Below are positions 9,576-18,493 of a DNA stretch of 64,000 nucleotides, piece by piece. How positions within the stretch are numbered: the first letter of the stretch is position 1; each line of letters begins with the position of its first letter. The position numbers and the translations under genes are program-made. A model generated the notes under the pieces. That model was not told where the DNA came from, made no database searches, and saw only the letters and a program-made list of their open reading frames with translations. Origin of the DNA: CAVTQY01 sp963736975 (lineage in GTDB: Bacteria > Pseudomonadota > Alphaproteobacteria > Acetobacterales > Acetobacteraceae); NCBI GenBank assembly GCA_963736975.1, contig CAVTQY010000001.1:248001-312000 (forward strand), read 5' to 3'.

Positions 9576-10520
9576 TTGCTGCGCTTCGTCATACGGCGGC
9601 TGCTCAATTCACTGCCGGTGCTGGGACTCGTTTCACTGATGTCGTTCGCGGTGATCTGGCTGGTGCCGGGTGATCCGGCGGCGATGTTCCTTGATCCCGG
9701 TGCGACGCCGCAGCAGTTGGCGCAGGTCCGTCACCGGCTCGGCCTCGACCAGCCGTTCTATCTGCAAGTGGTCGATTGGTACGAGCGCATCCTGCATGGC
9801 GATCTCGGCCAGTCGATCCTGCTCAACCGCAGCGTTACCGCTGCGATTGTCGAGCGGCTGCCGGTCACCCTCTCGCTGACCGCGCTGGCGCTGGCGTTCG
9901 CGACGCTGCTGGGAATCGCCGCCGGACTTCTGGCAGCTATGCGCCATCGCAGCTGGACCGACCAGTCGATCATGGTACTGGCGCTGCTCGGTCTGTCGGT
10001 GCCGGAGTTCTGGCTCGGTCTGATGCTGATCTTCGGCTTCGCCGTCGATCTGCGCTGGTTTCCCGCCGGTGGCTATGTGCCGCTTACCCAGAGCTTTACG
10101 GGATGGTGGCTCAGCATGGCGATGCCGGCCTTCACACTAGCCGCCGTTCAGGTGGGATTCATTGCGCGCATGACCCGCTCGGCAATGCTGGAGGTGCTGC
10201 ACCAGGATTTCATTCGCACCGCGGATTCCAAAGGCCTGCCGTGGGGCGTCGTGGTCACCCGGCATGGCCTGCCGAACGCGCTTGTGCCGATCCTCACTGT
10301 GCTCGGCATCGTCACCGGGTCGCTGCTGGGCGGGGCGGTGGTGATTGAGCAGGTGTTCTCGCTGCCCGGCGTAGGACGACTGGTAATCGGCGCGGTACTC
10401 AGCCGCGACTTTCCGGTGATCCAGGGCACGCTCCTGTTCGTCGCGGCGATTTACCTGCTGGTGAACCTGGTCGTCGATATCCTCTACGCGGCGGCCGACC
10501 CTCGGGTGCGCCTTGAGTAG
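9576..10520 (+). CDS. ABC transporter permease, DppB type
   Basis: A 314-residue inner-membrane permease with a TTG start. It begins with the canonical 'LRFVIRRLLNSLPVLG' anchor, followed by about six membrane segments. The ATPase-coupling EAA-like loop is around 'FIRTADSKGLPWGVVVTRHGL' near residues 210-230. The end 'YAAADPRVRLE' is typical of the DppB/OppB family. It pairs with the next permease, whose TTG start overlaps its stop, to form the translocation channel of the peptide-type importer. Confidence 0.92.
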   Translation: MLRFVIRRLLNSLPVLGLVSLMSFAVIWLVPGDPAAMFLDPGATPQQLAQVRHRLGLDQPFYLQVVDWYERILHGDLGQSILLNRSVTAAIVERLPVTLSLTALALAFATLLGIAAGLLAAMRHRSWTDQSIMVLALLGLSVPEFWLGLMLIFGFAVDLRWFPAGGYVPLTQSFTGWWLSMAMPAFTLAAVQVGFIARMTRSAMLEVLHQDFIRTADSKGLPWGVVVTRHGLPNALVPILTVLGIVTGSLLGGAVVIEQVFSLPGVGRLVIGAVLSRDFPVIQGTLLFVAAIYLLVNLVVDILYAAADPRVRLE

Positions 10521-11397
10521 CGCGGCAATCGATCCCCGGCTGACCTGGTTTGCTGCCATTGCGCGGCAGACCTGGCCGTTCCTTCGCCGGCTACTGGGCA
10601 ACCGCTCGTTCGTCGCCGGAGCGATGCTGGTGCTGTTCGTGGTGCTAGTCTCGGTGCTAGCCGGAGTGCTAGCGCCGTACAACCCGATGCGCAGCAATTT
10701 CCGTGCCCGCATGTTGCCCCCCAGCGCCGCACATTGGTTCGGCACTGATCATTTCGGCCGAGACCTGATGTCGCGAGTATTGTATGGTGGGCGCGCGTCG
10801 CTGGAGATCGGTTTTTTCGTGGTGGTCGTCACCGGCGTCGCCGGCACCACGATCGGCGGGCTGGCGGGGTATTTCCGTCGACTTGACAATCCGCTGATGC
10901 GGTTGATGGACGCCCTGATGGCTTTTCCGGCGATTCTGCTCGCGATCGTCATCAGCGCAGTGCTGGGCGCTTCGATCACCAACGTGGTGATTGCGCTCAG
11001 CGTCGCCACCAGCCCGCACACCGCGCGGATCGTGCGCGGCTCGGTGCTGGTCGTACGCGAGATGGAATATGTCGAGGCCGGCCGCGCCCTCGGCGCCAGC
11101 GATCTGCGGCTGCTGTTCGGCCACGTGCTGATCAACGCGATGGCGCCGCTGATCGTGCGGCTCACCTACGTATTCGCTATCGCCATCCTGGCCGAGGCGG
11201 TGCTGTCGTACATCGGCGTCGGCCCGCCGCCGCCCACGCCCACGTTCGGCAACATCATTGCTGGCGAGCGCGATTTCATGGAGACGGCGCCCTGGGCGAT
11301 GATCTTTCCCGGCTTGGCGATCGTGATCTCCGTGCTGGGACTGAACCTGCTCGGCGACGGCCTGCGTGACGTGCTCGATCCGCGTATGAAAGTATGA
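10513..11397 (+). CDS. ABC transporter permease, DppC type
   Basis: A 294-residue permease with a TTG start overlapping the stop of the DppB-type gene by 8 bases. A long N-terminal tail leads into the first membrane segment (about residues 37-58). The DppC hallmark 'HWFGTDHFGRDLMSRVLYGGR' region follows, then the EAA-type loop 'EYVEAGRALGASDLRLLFGH' near residue 190. The 'LNLLGDGLRDVLDPRMK' terminus is the usual family ending. It is the second half of the heterodimeric channel encoded in this operon. Confidence 0.92.
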   Translation: MSSAAIDPRLTWFAAIARQTWPFLRRLLGNRSFVAGAMLVLFVVLVSVLAGVLAPYNPMRSNFRARMLPPSAAHWFGTDHFGRDLMSRVLYGGRASLEIGFFVVVVTGVAGTTIGGLAGYFRRLDNPLMRLMDALMAFPAILLAIVISAVLGASITNVVIALSVATSPHTARIVRGSVLVVREMEYVEAGRALGASDLRLLFGHVLINAMAPLIVRLTYVFAIAILAEAVLSYIGVGPPPPTPTFGNIIAGERDFMETAPWAMIFPGLAIVISVLGLNLLGDGLRDVLDPRMKV

Positions 11398-11470
11398 ACA
11401 GCCGCGCAGCGCCCGGAGGTTCGGGGATCATACGGCCCCAGGAGATCCAGGGCAGCGCCCTCGCATTGCT

Positions 11471-12454
11471 GTGACGCGCACGGACATCCTAGCCGTAGAA
11501 GGCCTCACGGTCCGCCTTGCCACCCATCCCACCCATCCCACGATCGTCGAAGACGTGGGCCTTACGGTTTCCCCCGGCGAGGTGCTGGGCATCGTCGGCG
11601 AGTCCGGCAGCGGCAAGAGTATGCTGGCGCTGTCGATCATGGGCCTGCTTCCGCCGGCGCTCACCATGTCGGCGCGCCGCATTGCGCTGCTTGGCCGCGA
11701 TCTGGCCGGCCAGCCACGCGAGGCTTGGCGCGCGCATCGCGGCCGCGACATGGCGATGATCTTTCAAGAGCCGATGACCTCGCTCAATCCGGTGATGCGG
11801 GTCGGCGTGCAGATCGAGGAGGTGCTGCGCTGGCGCGGCCGGATGCGCGGAGCGGCCGCCCGGGGGCGCGCGCTGGAACTGCTTGAGCAGGTCGAGATTC
11901 CCTCGCCACGCAGCCGGCTGAACGCCTACCCGCACGAGCTCTCCGGCGGCATGCGCCAGCGCGTCATGATCGCCATTGCGCTTGCCGCCAGTCCGCGGCT
12001 GCTAATCGCTGACGAGCCGAGCACGGCGCTCGACGTCACGGTACAGGCGCAACTCCTCGACTTGCTGCGCGGGCTGCGGCGCGATGCCGGCCTGTCGCTG
12101 ATTCTGATCACGCACGACCTGGGGGTGATCGCCGAAATCGCTGACCGAGTTATGGTGCTGTATGCTGGGCGGGTGGCGGAGACTGCGCCAGTGCGCACGC
12201 TGTTCGATGCGCCAGCGCATCCGTATACCCAAGTGTTGCTCGCTTCGATCCCCGACATGACGAGCCGCCGTTCGCGCCTGGCCACGATTCCGGGAACCGT
12301 TCCGGGTACGTTGGACATGCCGCCAGGCTGCCGTTTCGCGCCGCGCTGCGCGTATCGCCACGCACTGTGCGAACGCGTACCGCCGCCGCTGCGCCCACTG
12401 TCGTCGGAGCATGCGGCTGGCTGCCTGCGTCCATTTGGCGAGCTGCCGCCATGA
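11471..12454 (+). CDS. ABC transporter ATP-binding protein, DppD type
   Basis: A 327-residue ATPase with a GTG start. It has Walker A 'GESGSGKS' at about residues 39-46, a Q-loop in 'MIFQEPMTSLNP', signature 'LSGGMRQR', Walker B 'LLIADEPSTALD', and the C-terminal oligopeptide-transporter extension with its Cys-rich 'GCRFAPRCAYRHALC'. It energises import together with the following ATPase. A short in-frame 12-bp duplication gives 'THPTHPT' near residue 18, upstream of Walker A. The 73-base gap from the permease gene holds no visible hairpin, so the five genes look like one transcript. Confidence 0.93.
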   Translation: MTRTDILAVEGLTVRLATHPTHPTIVEDVGLTVSPGEVLGIVGESGSGKSMLALSIMGLLPPALTMSARRIALLGRDLAGQPREAWRAHRGRDMAMIFQEPMTSLNPVMRVGVQIEEVLRWRGRMRGAAARGRALELLEQVEIPSPRSRLNAYPHELSGGMRQRVMIAIALAASPRLLIADEPSTALDVTVQAQLLDLLRGLRRDAGLSLILITHDLGVIAEIADRVMVLYAGRVAETAPVRTLFDAPAHPYTQVLLASIPDMTSRRSRLATIPGTVPGTLDMPPGCRFAPRCAYRHALCERVPPPLRPLSSEHAAGCLRPFGELPP

Positions 12455-13491
12455 GCGGCCCATCTCCGGTCAGCGGAGCATCAGGGAGCCCCGTTGTGGG
12501 GAAGGTGCTGATCGAGGCGCGTGGCGTGCACAAGCACTTCAATCTGCGCGGCGGCGGCGTCGGGACGTCGGTGGTTCGCGCAGTGGACGGCGTCGACCTG
12601 CAGATCTGCAAAGGCGAGACGCTGGGCCTGGTTGGCGAGTCGGGCTGCGGCAAATCTACGCTGGGACGGCTTTTCCTGCGGCTGATCGAGCCGACCGACG
12701 GCGCCGTCGTGCACAAGGGCACGGACCTTACCGAACTGGACCGCCGAGCGTTGCGCGCCCGCCGACGCGACTTGCAAATCATCTTCCAGGATCCGTTCGG
12801 CTCGCTGAATCCGCGCAAGACGGTCGGCGCCATCATCACCGAGGCGTATGCGATCCATCGGCTCGGCAGCCGCGCTGATCGCGCCCGCTGGCTAGCCGAG
12901 ACGCTGAACTTAGTGGCGCTGCCGCGCGAGGCGGCGCATCGTTACCCGCACGAATTCTCCGGCGGGCAGCGCCAGCGCATCGGCATCGCAAGGGCTTTGG
13001 CGCTGAAACCAGAGTTCGTGGTGTGCGACGAGGCGGTTTCGGCGCTCGACGTTTCCGTACAGTCACAGATCATCAACCTGATGCAGGATCTGCAACAGGA
13101 ACTGGGACTGACCTACCTGTTCATCTCGCACAATCTCGCGGTGGTGCGTCACATCTCCACACGCATCGCGGTGATGTACCTCGGGCGGATCGTCGAGCTG
13201 GCCGAGGCGGATGCGCTGTTCGCGCGGCCGATGCATCCGTATACCCGGGCGCTGCTGTCCGCGGTGCCGGTGCCCCATCCCGACCGGCCCCGCAATCGGC
13301 ATATGCTGCCGGGCGACGTGCCCAGTGCGACAGCGGTGTGGCGGGGGTGCCGCTTCGCCCCACGTTGCCGTTTTGCTGAGGCGCGCTGTCGGGAGGTTGA
13401 TCCGCCACTTACGGGACTGCCCGAGGGAAGGGCGGTCGCCTGCCTGCTCGCGATCGACGGAACCCTGCCGCCAGCAGCCGAGGTTGCGTAG
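12451..13491 (+). CDS. ABC transporter ATP-binding protein, DppF type
   Basis: A 346-residue ATPase. I chose the ATG at 12451 because it overlaps the previous stop (ATGA). The frame is open further upstream, but only as an antiphase shadow. It has Walker A 'GESGCGKS', Q-loop 'IIFQDPFGSLNPRKTV', signature 'FSGGQRQR', Walker B 'FVVCDEAVSALD' (Glu followed by Ala, the usual DppF variant), and the C-terminal 'GCRFAPRCRFAEARC' cluster. It is the last gene of the importer operon and is followed by gene debris. Confidence 0.93.
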   Translation: MSGPSPVSGASGSPVVGKVLIEARGVHKHFNLRGGGVGTSVVRAVDGVDLQICKGETLGLVGESGCGKSTLGRLFLRLIEPTDGAVVHKGTDLTELDRRALRARRRDLQIIFQDPFGSLNPRKTVGAIITEAYAIHRLGSRADRARWLAETLNLVALPREAAHRYPHEFSGGQRQRIGIARALALKPEFVVCDEAVSALDVSVQSQIINLMQDLQQELGLTYLFISHNLAVVRHISTRIAVMYLGRIVELAEADALFARPMHPYTRALLSAVPVPHPDRPRNRHMLPGDVPSATAVWRGCRFAPRCRFAEARCREVDPPLTGLPEGRAVACLLAIDGTLPPAAEVA

Positions 13492-13569
13492 GGCGCGTTC
13501 TTCGTGATCGGCATTGGCGCTCCGGTCGTACCCTTCCTGCATGCGCGGGAGAGGGGGACGTGGCTTCAA

Positions 13570-13959
13570 TCAGCCCGTGCGCGTGTACATCGTAGCGACC
13601 GGGGTGAAGACAACCGTCTCGTCCAGCGGGTACATCGGGCGTACGCAGATGGTGTGCCCTAGCATCCGGATGTTCGCGGAGGCGGCGCCGGGCGCGTCGA
13701 TATTGAAGTTCTTCTCCACCCATTCATCGTACATGTGGTACTCAGTGTGCGGCGACTTCACCACAGTCAAATCGAAGTCGCGGGGGTTCAGTCCAACGGC
13801 ATAATACATCGCCCGGTCGAAGAGGCTGACCGACCAATTCAACACCACTACCGTTACATTGTCGTAGGTCAACACTGCCGTGCGGCCCGCCTCCAATGCG
13901 GCGCGCATCGTTTCCAGCCGCGCTTGGCCGTCCGACAGCAGGCGCACCCGCGCGCGCAC
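13570..13959 (-). pseudogene. C-terminal remnant of an M81 (MlrC/microcystinase C-like) metallopeptidase
   Basis: The minus frame encodes about 129 residues that read like the C-terminal domain of M81/MlrC proteins: 'TAVLTYDNVTVVVLNWSV', then 'GLNPRDFDLTVVKSPHTEY', then a proline/threonine-rich end. The N-terminal metal-binding catalytic domain is absent. Upstream on the same strand the frame reaches a stop within about 10 codons, at 13969-13971. M81 genes often sit beside peptide ABC importers, so this is probably the decayed partner of the operon that ends at 13491. It is unlikely to be functional. The family call comes from remembered motifs, not a search. Confidence 0.6.
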
Positions 13960-13968
13960 GTGCGTTCG

Positions 13969-14163
13969 TCATGAATCGGGGTAGAGGCTGCCAAACACTT
14001 CTCTCCACTTCTGGTGCCGCGACCATTCTTGGCCAGAGTTATCGTAATCTATCGCCTCCTGGGCCCGTAGGTGGGCGCTACTAGCCTTGAACTCGAACAC
14101 TCCCGTCCGATAGACATACGATCCGCTGCCGGGTGCCGGCCAGAACGTATGAGACGTCCTCTC
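13969..14163 (-). pseudogene. C-terminal fragment of an unidentified protein
   Basis: Read on the minus strand, this stretch has no start codon but about 64 codons of protein-like sequence ending at the TGA at 13969-13971. It includes 'SGSYVYRTGVFEFKASSAHL', 'EAIDYDNSGQEWSRHQKW' and the end 'REVFGSLYPDS'. The frame starts exactly beside the left inverted end of the 14164-14468 element, as expected if that element or a related deletion cut the gene. I do not recognise the family. The residue mix is natural rather than shadow-like. Confidence 0.45.
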
Positions 14164-14468
14164 TGATTGGGGTGTCTGGGGTCAAGCTGTTCCTCCTGCC
14201 GTCAGCCTTTCCCGTAAGTTACCCGCTTCTCTTCGCGGTCGTGCTTGGCCGCCGCATGATAGCGTAAGACGAGCGAGGCGGTCTCAATCTGTCCCGCGAG
14301 CTTCGGGGCATTGCTGCCCTCCGGCTCCGAACCCTCAGCGAGATCGCCTCGCCCAGCAAAATACTCCACAGCTGCTCCTCCTCGATGCTTGTGGCCGATT
14401 CACACCGGGCCGGGCTCTACCATCCTGAGAGGAGCCGCCACCGGATCACCGGGGAGACACCCCAATCA
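14164..14468. mobile_element. Short element bounded by 14-bp perfect inverted repeats (MITE-like candidate)
   Basis: TGATTGGGGTGTCT at 14164-14177 is repeated as its exact reverse complement AGACACCCCAATCA at 14455-14468. The 305-bp interval between holds one small minus-strand ORF and no transposase. I see no clear target-site duplication at the ends. It sits between two gene fragments and an IS5-family remnant. The size and perfect ends suggest a non-autonomous transposable element, or the two ends of an internally deleted insertion sequence. The family cannot be assigned by eye. Confidence 0.5.
14202..14369 (-). CDS. Small ORF (55 aa) inside the inverted-repeat element
   Basis: A GTG start at 14369 is preceded by a strong GAGGAGGAG purine run and opens a 55-codon frame. 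It begins MEYFAGRGDLAEGSEPEG and ends HDREEKRVTYGKG. The product is hydrophilic, charged and has no membrane segment. It lies wholly within the 14-bp inverted ends. I do not recognise it. It could be an accessory ORF of an insertion sequence, a cargo gene, or chance. Confidence 0.3.
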   Translation of the reverse strand: MEYFAGRGDLAEGSEPEGSNAPKLAGQIETASLVLRYHAAAKHDREEKRVTYGKG

Positions 14469-14487
14469 CCCCATCTGTCCGGCGACT

Positions 14488-15330
14488 TCATGAAGGATTG
14501 CAGAGCTTCCTGAGCATGAGTCGGATGGAAGCGAGGTGGAAGAGGGCAAGCGCGTTGTGACTGCGATTTCCCAGTCCTTGGCGAGCCGACGGCAATGATT
14601 GAGCCAGGTGATGGTGCGTTCGATAAGCTATCGTTGTGACGCCGCGACGAAACCTTTGGTGCTGCGCAACGTTTGAAGATTTCGATCTCCAGGTCGGCAT
14701 GACACCGGCGACGCCGGCCTGGAAGATTGGGCCAGTATAGGCGCCGTCGGCGAACAGCTTCCGCCGGAACGGGAATTGTCCAAGCAAGGTGGAGACCAGC
14801 AGAACACCACGGTCGCGGTCCTGAACGTCAGCGGCGGTCACCAGCGCGTGCAGCAGCAGACCAAGTGTGTCGACGAGAATGTGGCGCTTTTTGCCCTTGA
14901 TCAGCTTACCTGCATCGAAGCCGTGCGGATCGATGGCAGAGCCCGTTTTTCCGCGCTCTTGACGCTCTGGCTGTCCAGGATGCAGGCGGTCGGACTCGCC
15001 TCACGCTCGGCCTGTTCGCGACCCTTCACGTAGAGTGCGTGGTGCATCTTCTCCAACGTGCCGCCCCAGCCCCACTGGCAGAAATAGCCGTTAACCGTGC
15101 TGCGCGGGGGCAGGTCCTTCGGGATGTAGCGCCCCTGGCAGCCGGTGCTCAGCACAATACATAATGCCATTGACCACCTCGCGCATGTCGACGGTGCGCT
15201 TGCCACCGCGGCGGTTGGCCGGCGGGATCAGCGGCTTGACATGCGCCCACTCCGCATCGGCGAGGTCGCTTGGATAAAACAGCTTGTCGCGGTCGTAGCG
15301 GTGGCGGTTTTCGGTCGTCCATATAGGGCA
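14488..15330 (-). pseudogene. IS5-family transposase, decayed
   Basis: Minus-strand pieces in different frames line up with an IS5-type DDE transposase. The N-terminus is 'WTTENRHRYDRDKLFYPSDL' with 'PPANRRGGKRTVDMREVVNG' (about 15330-15180). The middle is 'YIPKDLPPRSTVNGYF' and 'ASPTACILDSQSVKSAEK' (about 15130-14930). The C-terminal part is 'AADVQDRDRGVLLVSTLLG' to 'LASIRLMLRKLCNPS' (about 14840-14488). The start codon is lost: an ATA precedes the conserved WTTENRHRY. Several frameshifts and a small deletion separate the pieces, and the third catalytic region is scrambled. No complete insertion sequence remains. Confidence 0.8.
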
Positions 15331-15538
15331 CCTCGGCAACACGTGCCACGCAGCGAATCGAGCCGCTTCATGCTTTGCCGCGAACGGGGAGCAGAGCCGT
15401 GATACCTGAGGCTCGCCGGATGGTCGGGTCGGTGCATGCCGGCCGCTCTCCGAAGAAGCTGGCGCGCGAGTTCTGTCTCCCGCGGCCAAAAAGCGACTGT
15501 GCCATCGCAATCAAAAGCCGGATCCTCGAGGGTTAGCG

Positions 15539-15612
15539 TGGAGGTCCGGGGCGGAATCGAACCGCCATACGCGGATTTGCAGTCCGCTGCATCACCACTC
15601 TGCCACCGGACC
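15539..15612 (-). tRNA. tRNA-Cys (anticodon GCA)
   Basis: The minus strand folds as a cloverleaf. The acceptor stem GGTCCGG pairs with CCGGACC, followed by T and an encoded CCA. The D-loop region is GCAGAGTGGTGATGCA, the anticodon stem-loop is CGGACTGCAAATCCG with anticodon GCA (15578-15580), and the T-arm is GCGGTTCGATTCCGC. It stands alone between the transposase remnant and the pcm-like gene. Such tRNA-adjacent sites commonly collect mobile-element debris. Confidence 0.95.
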
Positions 15613-15722
15613 CCTATGGCGCCGCAGCTATATCGGGTGCGCCCGCTTGGCCGGTCAAGCCTTCTGGCAGCGCAGCCGTCCCGCATCTATAAGGCCGGCG
15701 CCCCAGGGAGCGCGAGCCCACC

Positions 15723-16388
15723 ATGGACGTCCCGTTCGACTTCGCCGCCGCCCGCAACCACATGGTGGACAGCCAGATCCGTCCGAACCGCGTGAACGAT
15801 CCGCGCATCATCGCGGCGATGCGCCAGATCCCTCGTGAGCTGTTTCTGCCCCCCCGGCTCCGGTCGGTGGCTTACATCGACCGAGACATCCCACTCGGCG
15901 GCGGCCGCGTGCTGATGGAGCCGCTGGCGATCGCCCGTCTAGTCCAGATACTGGGCCCGACGGAGGGCGAGCGCGCTCTAGTAGTGGCGGCCGGCACAGG
16001 GTACGGCGCGGCATTGCTGGCGTCATGCGGGGTGCGGGTGAGCGCGCTAGAGGAGGAGCCCGCGTTGCTCGACCTCGCCGCTTCGGCCCTGGAGGATGTC
16101 GCGCCTTCCGTCAGCCTATTCTCCGGCCCGCTCGCAGCCGGCCGGCCCAGCGAAGCACCGTTCGACATGATCTTGCTGGGAGGGGCGGTCTGCCAGATCC
16201 CGCCCGCACTGGCAGACCAGCTCCGGGTCGATAGCGGCCGGCTAGCGACAGTGCTGATACAGCCGGGGTCCGTGGGTCACATCGTTCTCGCCCAACCGAC
16301 GCCGGCCGGGCTGCGAGCGCAGCCGATGTTCGACTGTGCCACGTGCCCCATTCCCGCCTTGTTACCCAAACCGGGCTTCGTTTTCTGA
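15723..16388 (+). CDS. Protein-L-isoaspartate O-methyltransferase family protein
   Basis: A 221-residue SAM-dependent methyltransferase of the PCMT fold. It has the family N-terminus 'ARNHMVDSQIRPNRVNDPRI' (residues 9-28), then 'PRELFLPPRLRSVAYIDRDI', and a motif I-like 'ALVVAAGTGYGAALLA' near residue 88. The catalytic-loop region is divergent from true repair enzymes, as in the alphaproteobacterial copies that precede tolC. It may repair isoaspartyl damage, but a different methyl acceptor is possible. The order with tolC, popZ and valS downstream is typical of alphaproteobacteria. Confidence 0.85.
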   Translation: MDVPFDFAAARNHMVDSQIRPNRVNDPRIIAAMRQIPRELFLPPRLRSVAYIDRDIPLGGGRVLMEPLAIARLVQILGPTEGERALVVAAGTGYGAALLASCGVRVSALEEEPALLDLAASALEDVAPSVSLFSGPLAAGRPSEAPFDMILLGGAVCQIPPALADQLRVDSGRLATVLIQPGSVGHIVLAQPTPAGLRAQPMFDCATCPIPALLPKPGFVF

Positions 16389-16462
16389 AGAGCCGGCCAT
16401 CACGTCTGGTGCGGCTGGTGCCGTTGTGGCACATCTGCGCCGTTTTCGAACGGGAGTGACGC

Positions 16463-17923
16463 ATGGCTCTCCGTGCAGGCATGTTCGGGATCGCGCTGAT
16501 GGCGGTTGCCAGCCCGGCGTTCGCGCAACCCAAGAGTGCGGCCAGACAGGCGGCGCATCCGGCCATAAGGGCGGCGGCGCCGGCGCAGCCGCACACCTTA
16601 GCGCAGGCTTTGGCCGTCACATATCTCTATCAGCCGGCGCTGCTGGCGGCGCGGGCGCAACTGCGCGCGACAGATGAGAATGTGCCGCAGGCACTCGCCG
16701 GCTGGAAACCGACCGTCATCGTGGCCGGAAGCACGGGCTATGGCGCCGGCAGGACCGCTCAGTACCTGCCGCAGACCGGCGGGTGGGAAGCCAGCCTCAC
16801 AGACCGCCAGATTGCCACCGCGCAGGCAACCGTCACGCAGCCGCTCTACACTGGCGGCAAGGTGCGGGCCAACGTCAACCGCGCAACGGATCTCGTGATG
16901 GCGCAGCGCGCCAACCTGCTGGCACAGGAAGAGACCAGCTTCGCCAATGCGGTGAATGCCTATGTCGGCGTGATCGAAGCGCGCGACGTGCTCAACCTCA
17001 ACATTAACAACGAGAACGTGCTGCGCGAGCAGTTGCAGGCGACCAACGACCAGTTCCGTGTTGGCGAGGTAACCCGCACCGACGTGGCGCAGGCGGAGGC
17101 GTCGCTGGCGACAGCGACGGCGCAACGGCAGACGGCCGAAGGCAACCTGCAGACGGCGGCCGGCACTTATGCGCAGGTCATCGGCTACGAGCCCCCGACC
17201 GACCTGGCCGAACCCCAACCGCTGCGGCTGCCCACGCGGACGCTGCAGGACGCGCTCGCCTTGGCGGCCGCAAACAACCCGGCCGTGGTTGCCGCCCGTT
17301 TCAATGACGCGGCAGCAAAGAACGCGGTCGAGGTGGCCTTCGCCGCGCTGTTGCCGCAAGTCAGTCTCCAGGCCCAGATCTTCCAGTCCAACAACGCCTC
17401 GACGCGCAGCGACCAGTTGAACGGGTACCAGGCGCTGCTGAACCTGTCCGTCCCGCTCTATCAGGGCGGCGCCGAATATTCAGCCGTCCGCCAGGCGCGC
17501 GAGACCGAGCAGCAGCAGGCGCAGCTTGTCTCTGATGCGACGCGGACGGCGGTGCAGAATGCAGTGAACGCCTGGCAGACGCTGGACTCCGCGCGAGCCG
17601 CTGCGGACAGCACGCGCACCGCGGTACGCGCCAACCAGATCGCGCTTGTCGGCGTGGAGCGGGAGCATCTGGTCGGTACCCGCACCACGCTCGACGTGCT
17701 TAACGCGCAGCAGGCGCTGCTGCAGTCTGAGGTGACGTTGGTGCAGAACCTGGCCAACCTGGTCACCGCCTCGTACGGGGTGGCCTCGGCGATCGGTCGG
17801 CTGACGGCCCACGACCTTAATCTTCCGGTGCCGTTCTATGACGATACCGCGTATTACAAGGAGGTGAAGAACAAGTGGTTTGGCATCGGCGTCCCGCCCG
17901 ACCATACGCTCTACACACGATGA
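16463..17923 (+). CDS. tolC: TolC-family outer membrane efflux protein
   Basis: A 486-residue exported protein with a signal peptide at about residues 1-21 (Ala-Phe-Ala-Gln site). Two OEP repeats of long alpha-helices follow. 'PQALAGWKPTVIVAGSTGYG' begins the first beta segment and 'QPLYTGGKVRANVNRA' marks the first helical barrel. 'VPLYQGGAEYSAVRQARETE' is the equivalent in the second repeat. TolC trimers form the outer-membrane and periplasmic conduit for type I secretion and RND/ABC efflux. It is the only export channel visible here and could serve distant transporters. Confidence 0.93.
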   Translation: MALRAGMFGIALMAVASPAFAQPKSAARQAAHPAIRAAAPAQPHTLAQALAVTYLYQPALLAARAQLRATDENVPQALAGWKPTVIVAGSTGYGAGRTAQYLPQTGGWEASLTDRQIATAQATVTQPLYTGGKVRANVNRATDLVMAQRANLLAQEETSFANAVNAYVGVIEARDVLNLNINNENVLREQLQATNDQFRVGEVTRTDVAQAEASLATATAQRQTAEGNLQTAAGTYAQVIGYEPPTDLAEPQPLRLPTRTLQDALALAAANNPAVVAARFNDAAAKNAVEVAFAALLPQVSLQAQIFQSNNASTRSDQLNGYQALLNLSVPLYQGGAEYSAVRQARETEQQQAQLVSDATRTAVQNAVNAWQTLDSARAAADSTRTAVRANQIALVGVEREHLVGTRTTLDVLNAQQALLQSEVTLVQNLANLVTASYGVASAIGRLTAHDLNLPVPFYDDTAYYKEVKNKWFGIGVPPDHTLYTR

Positions 17924-17942
17924 TTTCTCTCTGGAGCCTGCG

Positions 17943-18434
17943 ATGAGCGGATCCGCCAAACCTGAACAGCCCGCCTCGGGCGGCGACCCTTCGATGGAGG
18001 ACATCCTTGCCTCGATCCGGCGCATCCTGAGTGAAGAGGAAGCGCAGGCAGCGCCCGAACCACCTGCCGCCCCGCCGTCGGTTGCGAACGAGGACGTGTT
18101 AGTGCTGGATTCGTCGATGATGGTGCCAGAGACACAGGAGAGCGGCGGCCAGCCGGCGCTCGATCCGACGCCTGAGCCTCTCCCGGCTCCGGCAACACCA
18201 TTGGTGGCGCCGGAGGCCGCGGCCGCCGCAGCCTCGTCGATGGGGGGCCTGTTGCGGGCGCTGGCCTCGGATCGCGCGCTGAAAGTGCATGGCGGGGGAC
18301 CCACGATCGAGGACGTCGTGCGGGCCGAGTTGCGGCCGCTTTTGAAGGACTGGCTGGACACGAACCTGCCGCCCCTGGTCGAGCGCCTGGTCCGGGCCGA
18401 GATCGAGCGCGTCGTCGGGCGCGCCGTACCGTAA
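17943..18434 (+). CDS. popZ: PopZ-like polar organising protein (DUF2497)
   Basis: A 163-residue protein. I chose the ATG at 17943, with TGGAGC upstream, because the conserved N-terminal helix 'SMEDILASIRRILSEEE' (residues 17-33) follows directly. An acidic, Pro/Ala-rich disordered middle (about 34-95) leads to the C-terminal oligomerisation helices 'LRPLLKDWLDTNLPPLVERL' and 'VRAEIERVVGRAV'. This is the Caulobacter PopZ architecture. PopZ forms a polar matrix that anchors ParB-parS and cell-cycle factors. The position between tolC and valS matches other alphaproteobacteria. Confidence 0.88.
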   Translation: MSGSAKPEQPASGGDPSMEDILASIRRILSEEEAQAAPEPPAAPPSVANEDVLVLDSSMMVPETQESGGQPALDPTPEPLPAPATPLVAPEAAAAAASSMGGLLRALASDRALKVHGGGPTIEDVVRAELRPLLKDWLDTNLPPLVERLVRAEIERVVGRAVP

Positions 18435-18493
18435 CCCCCGACGCCGCCAGACTTGCGCGCGGCGTCTTCGTGAGGCCGCGAGGCAAGAGGCAT

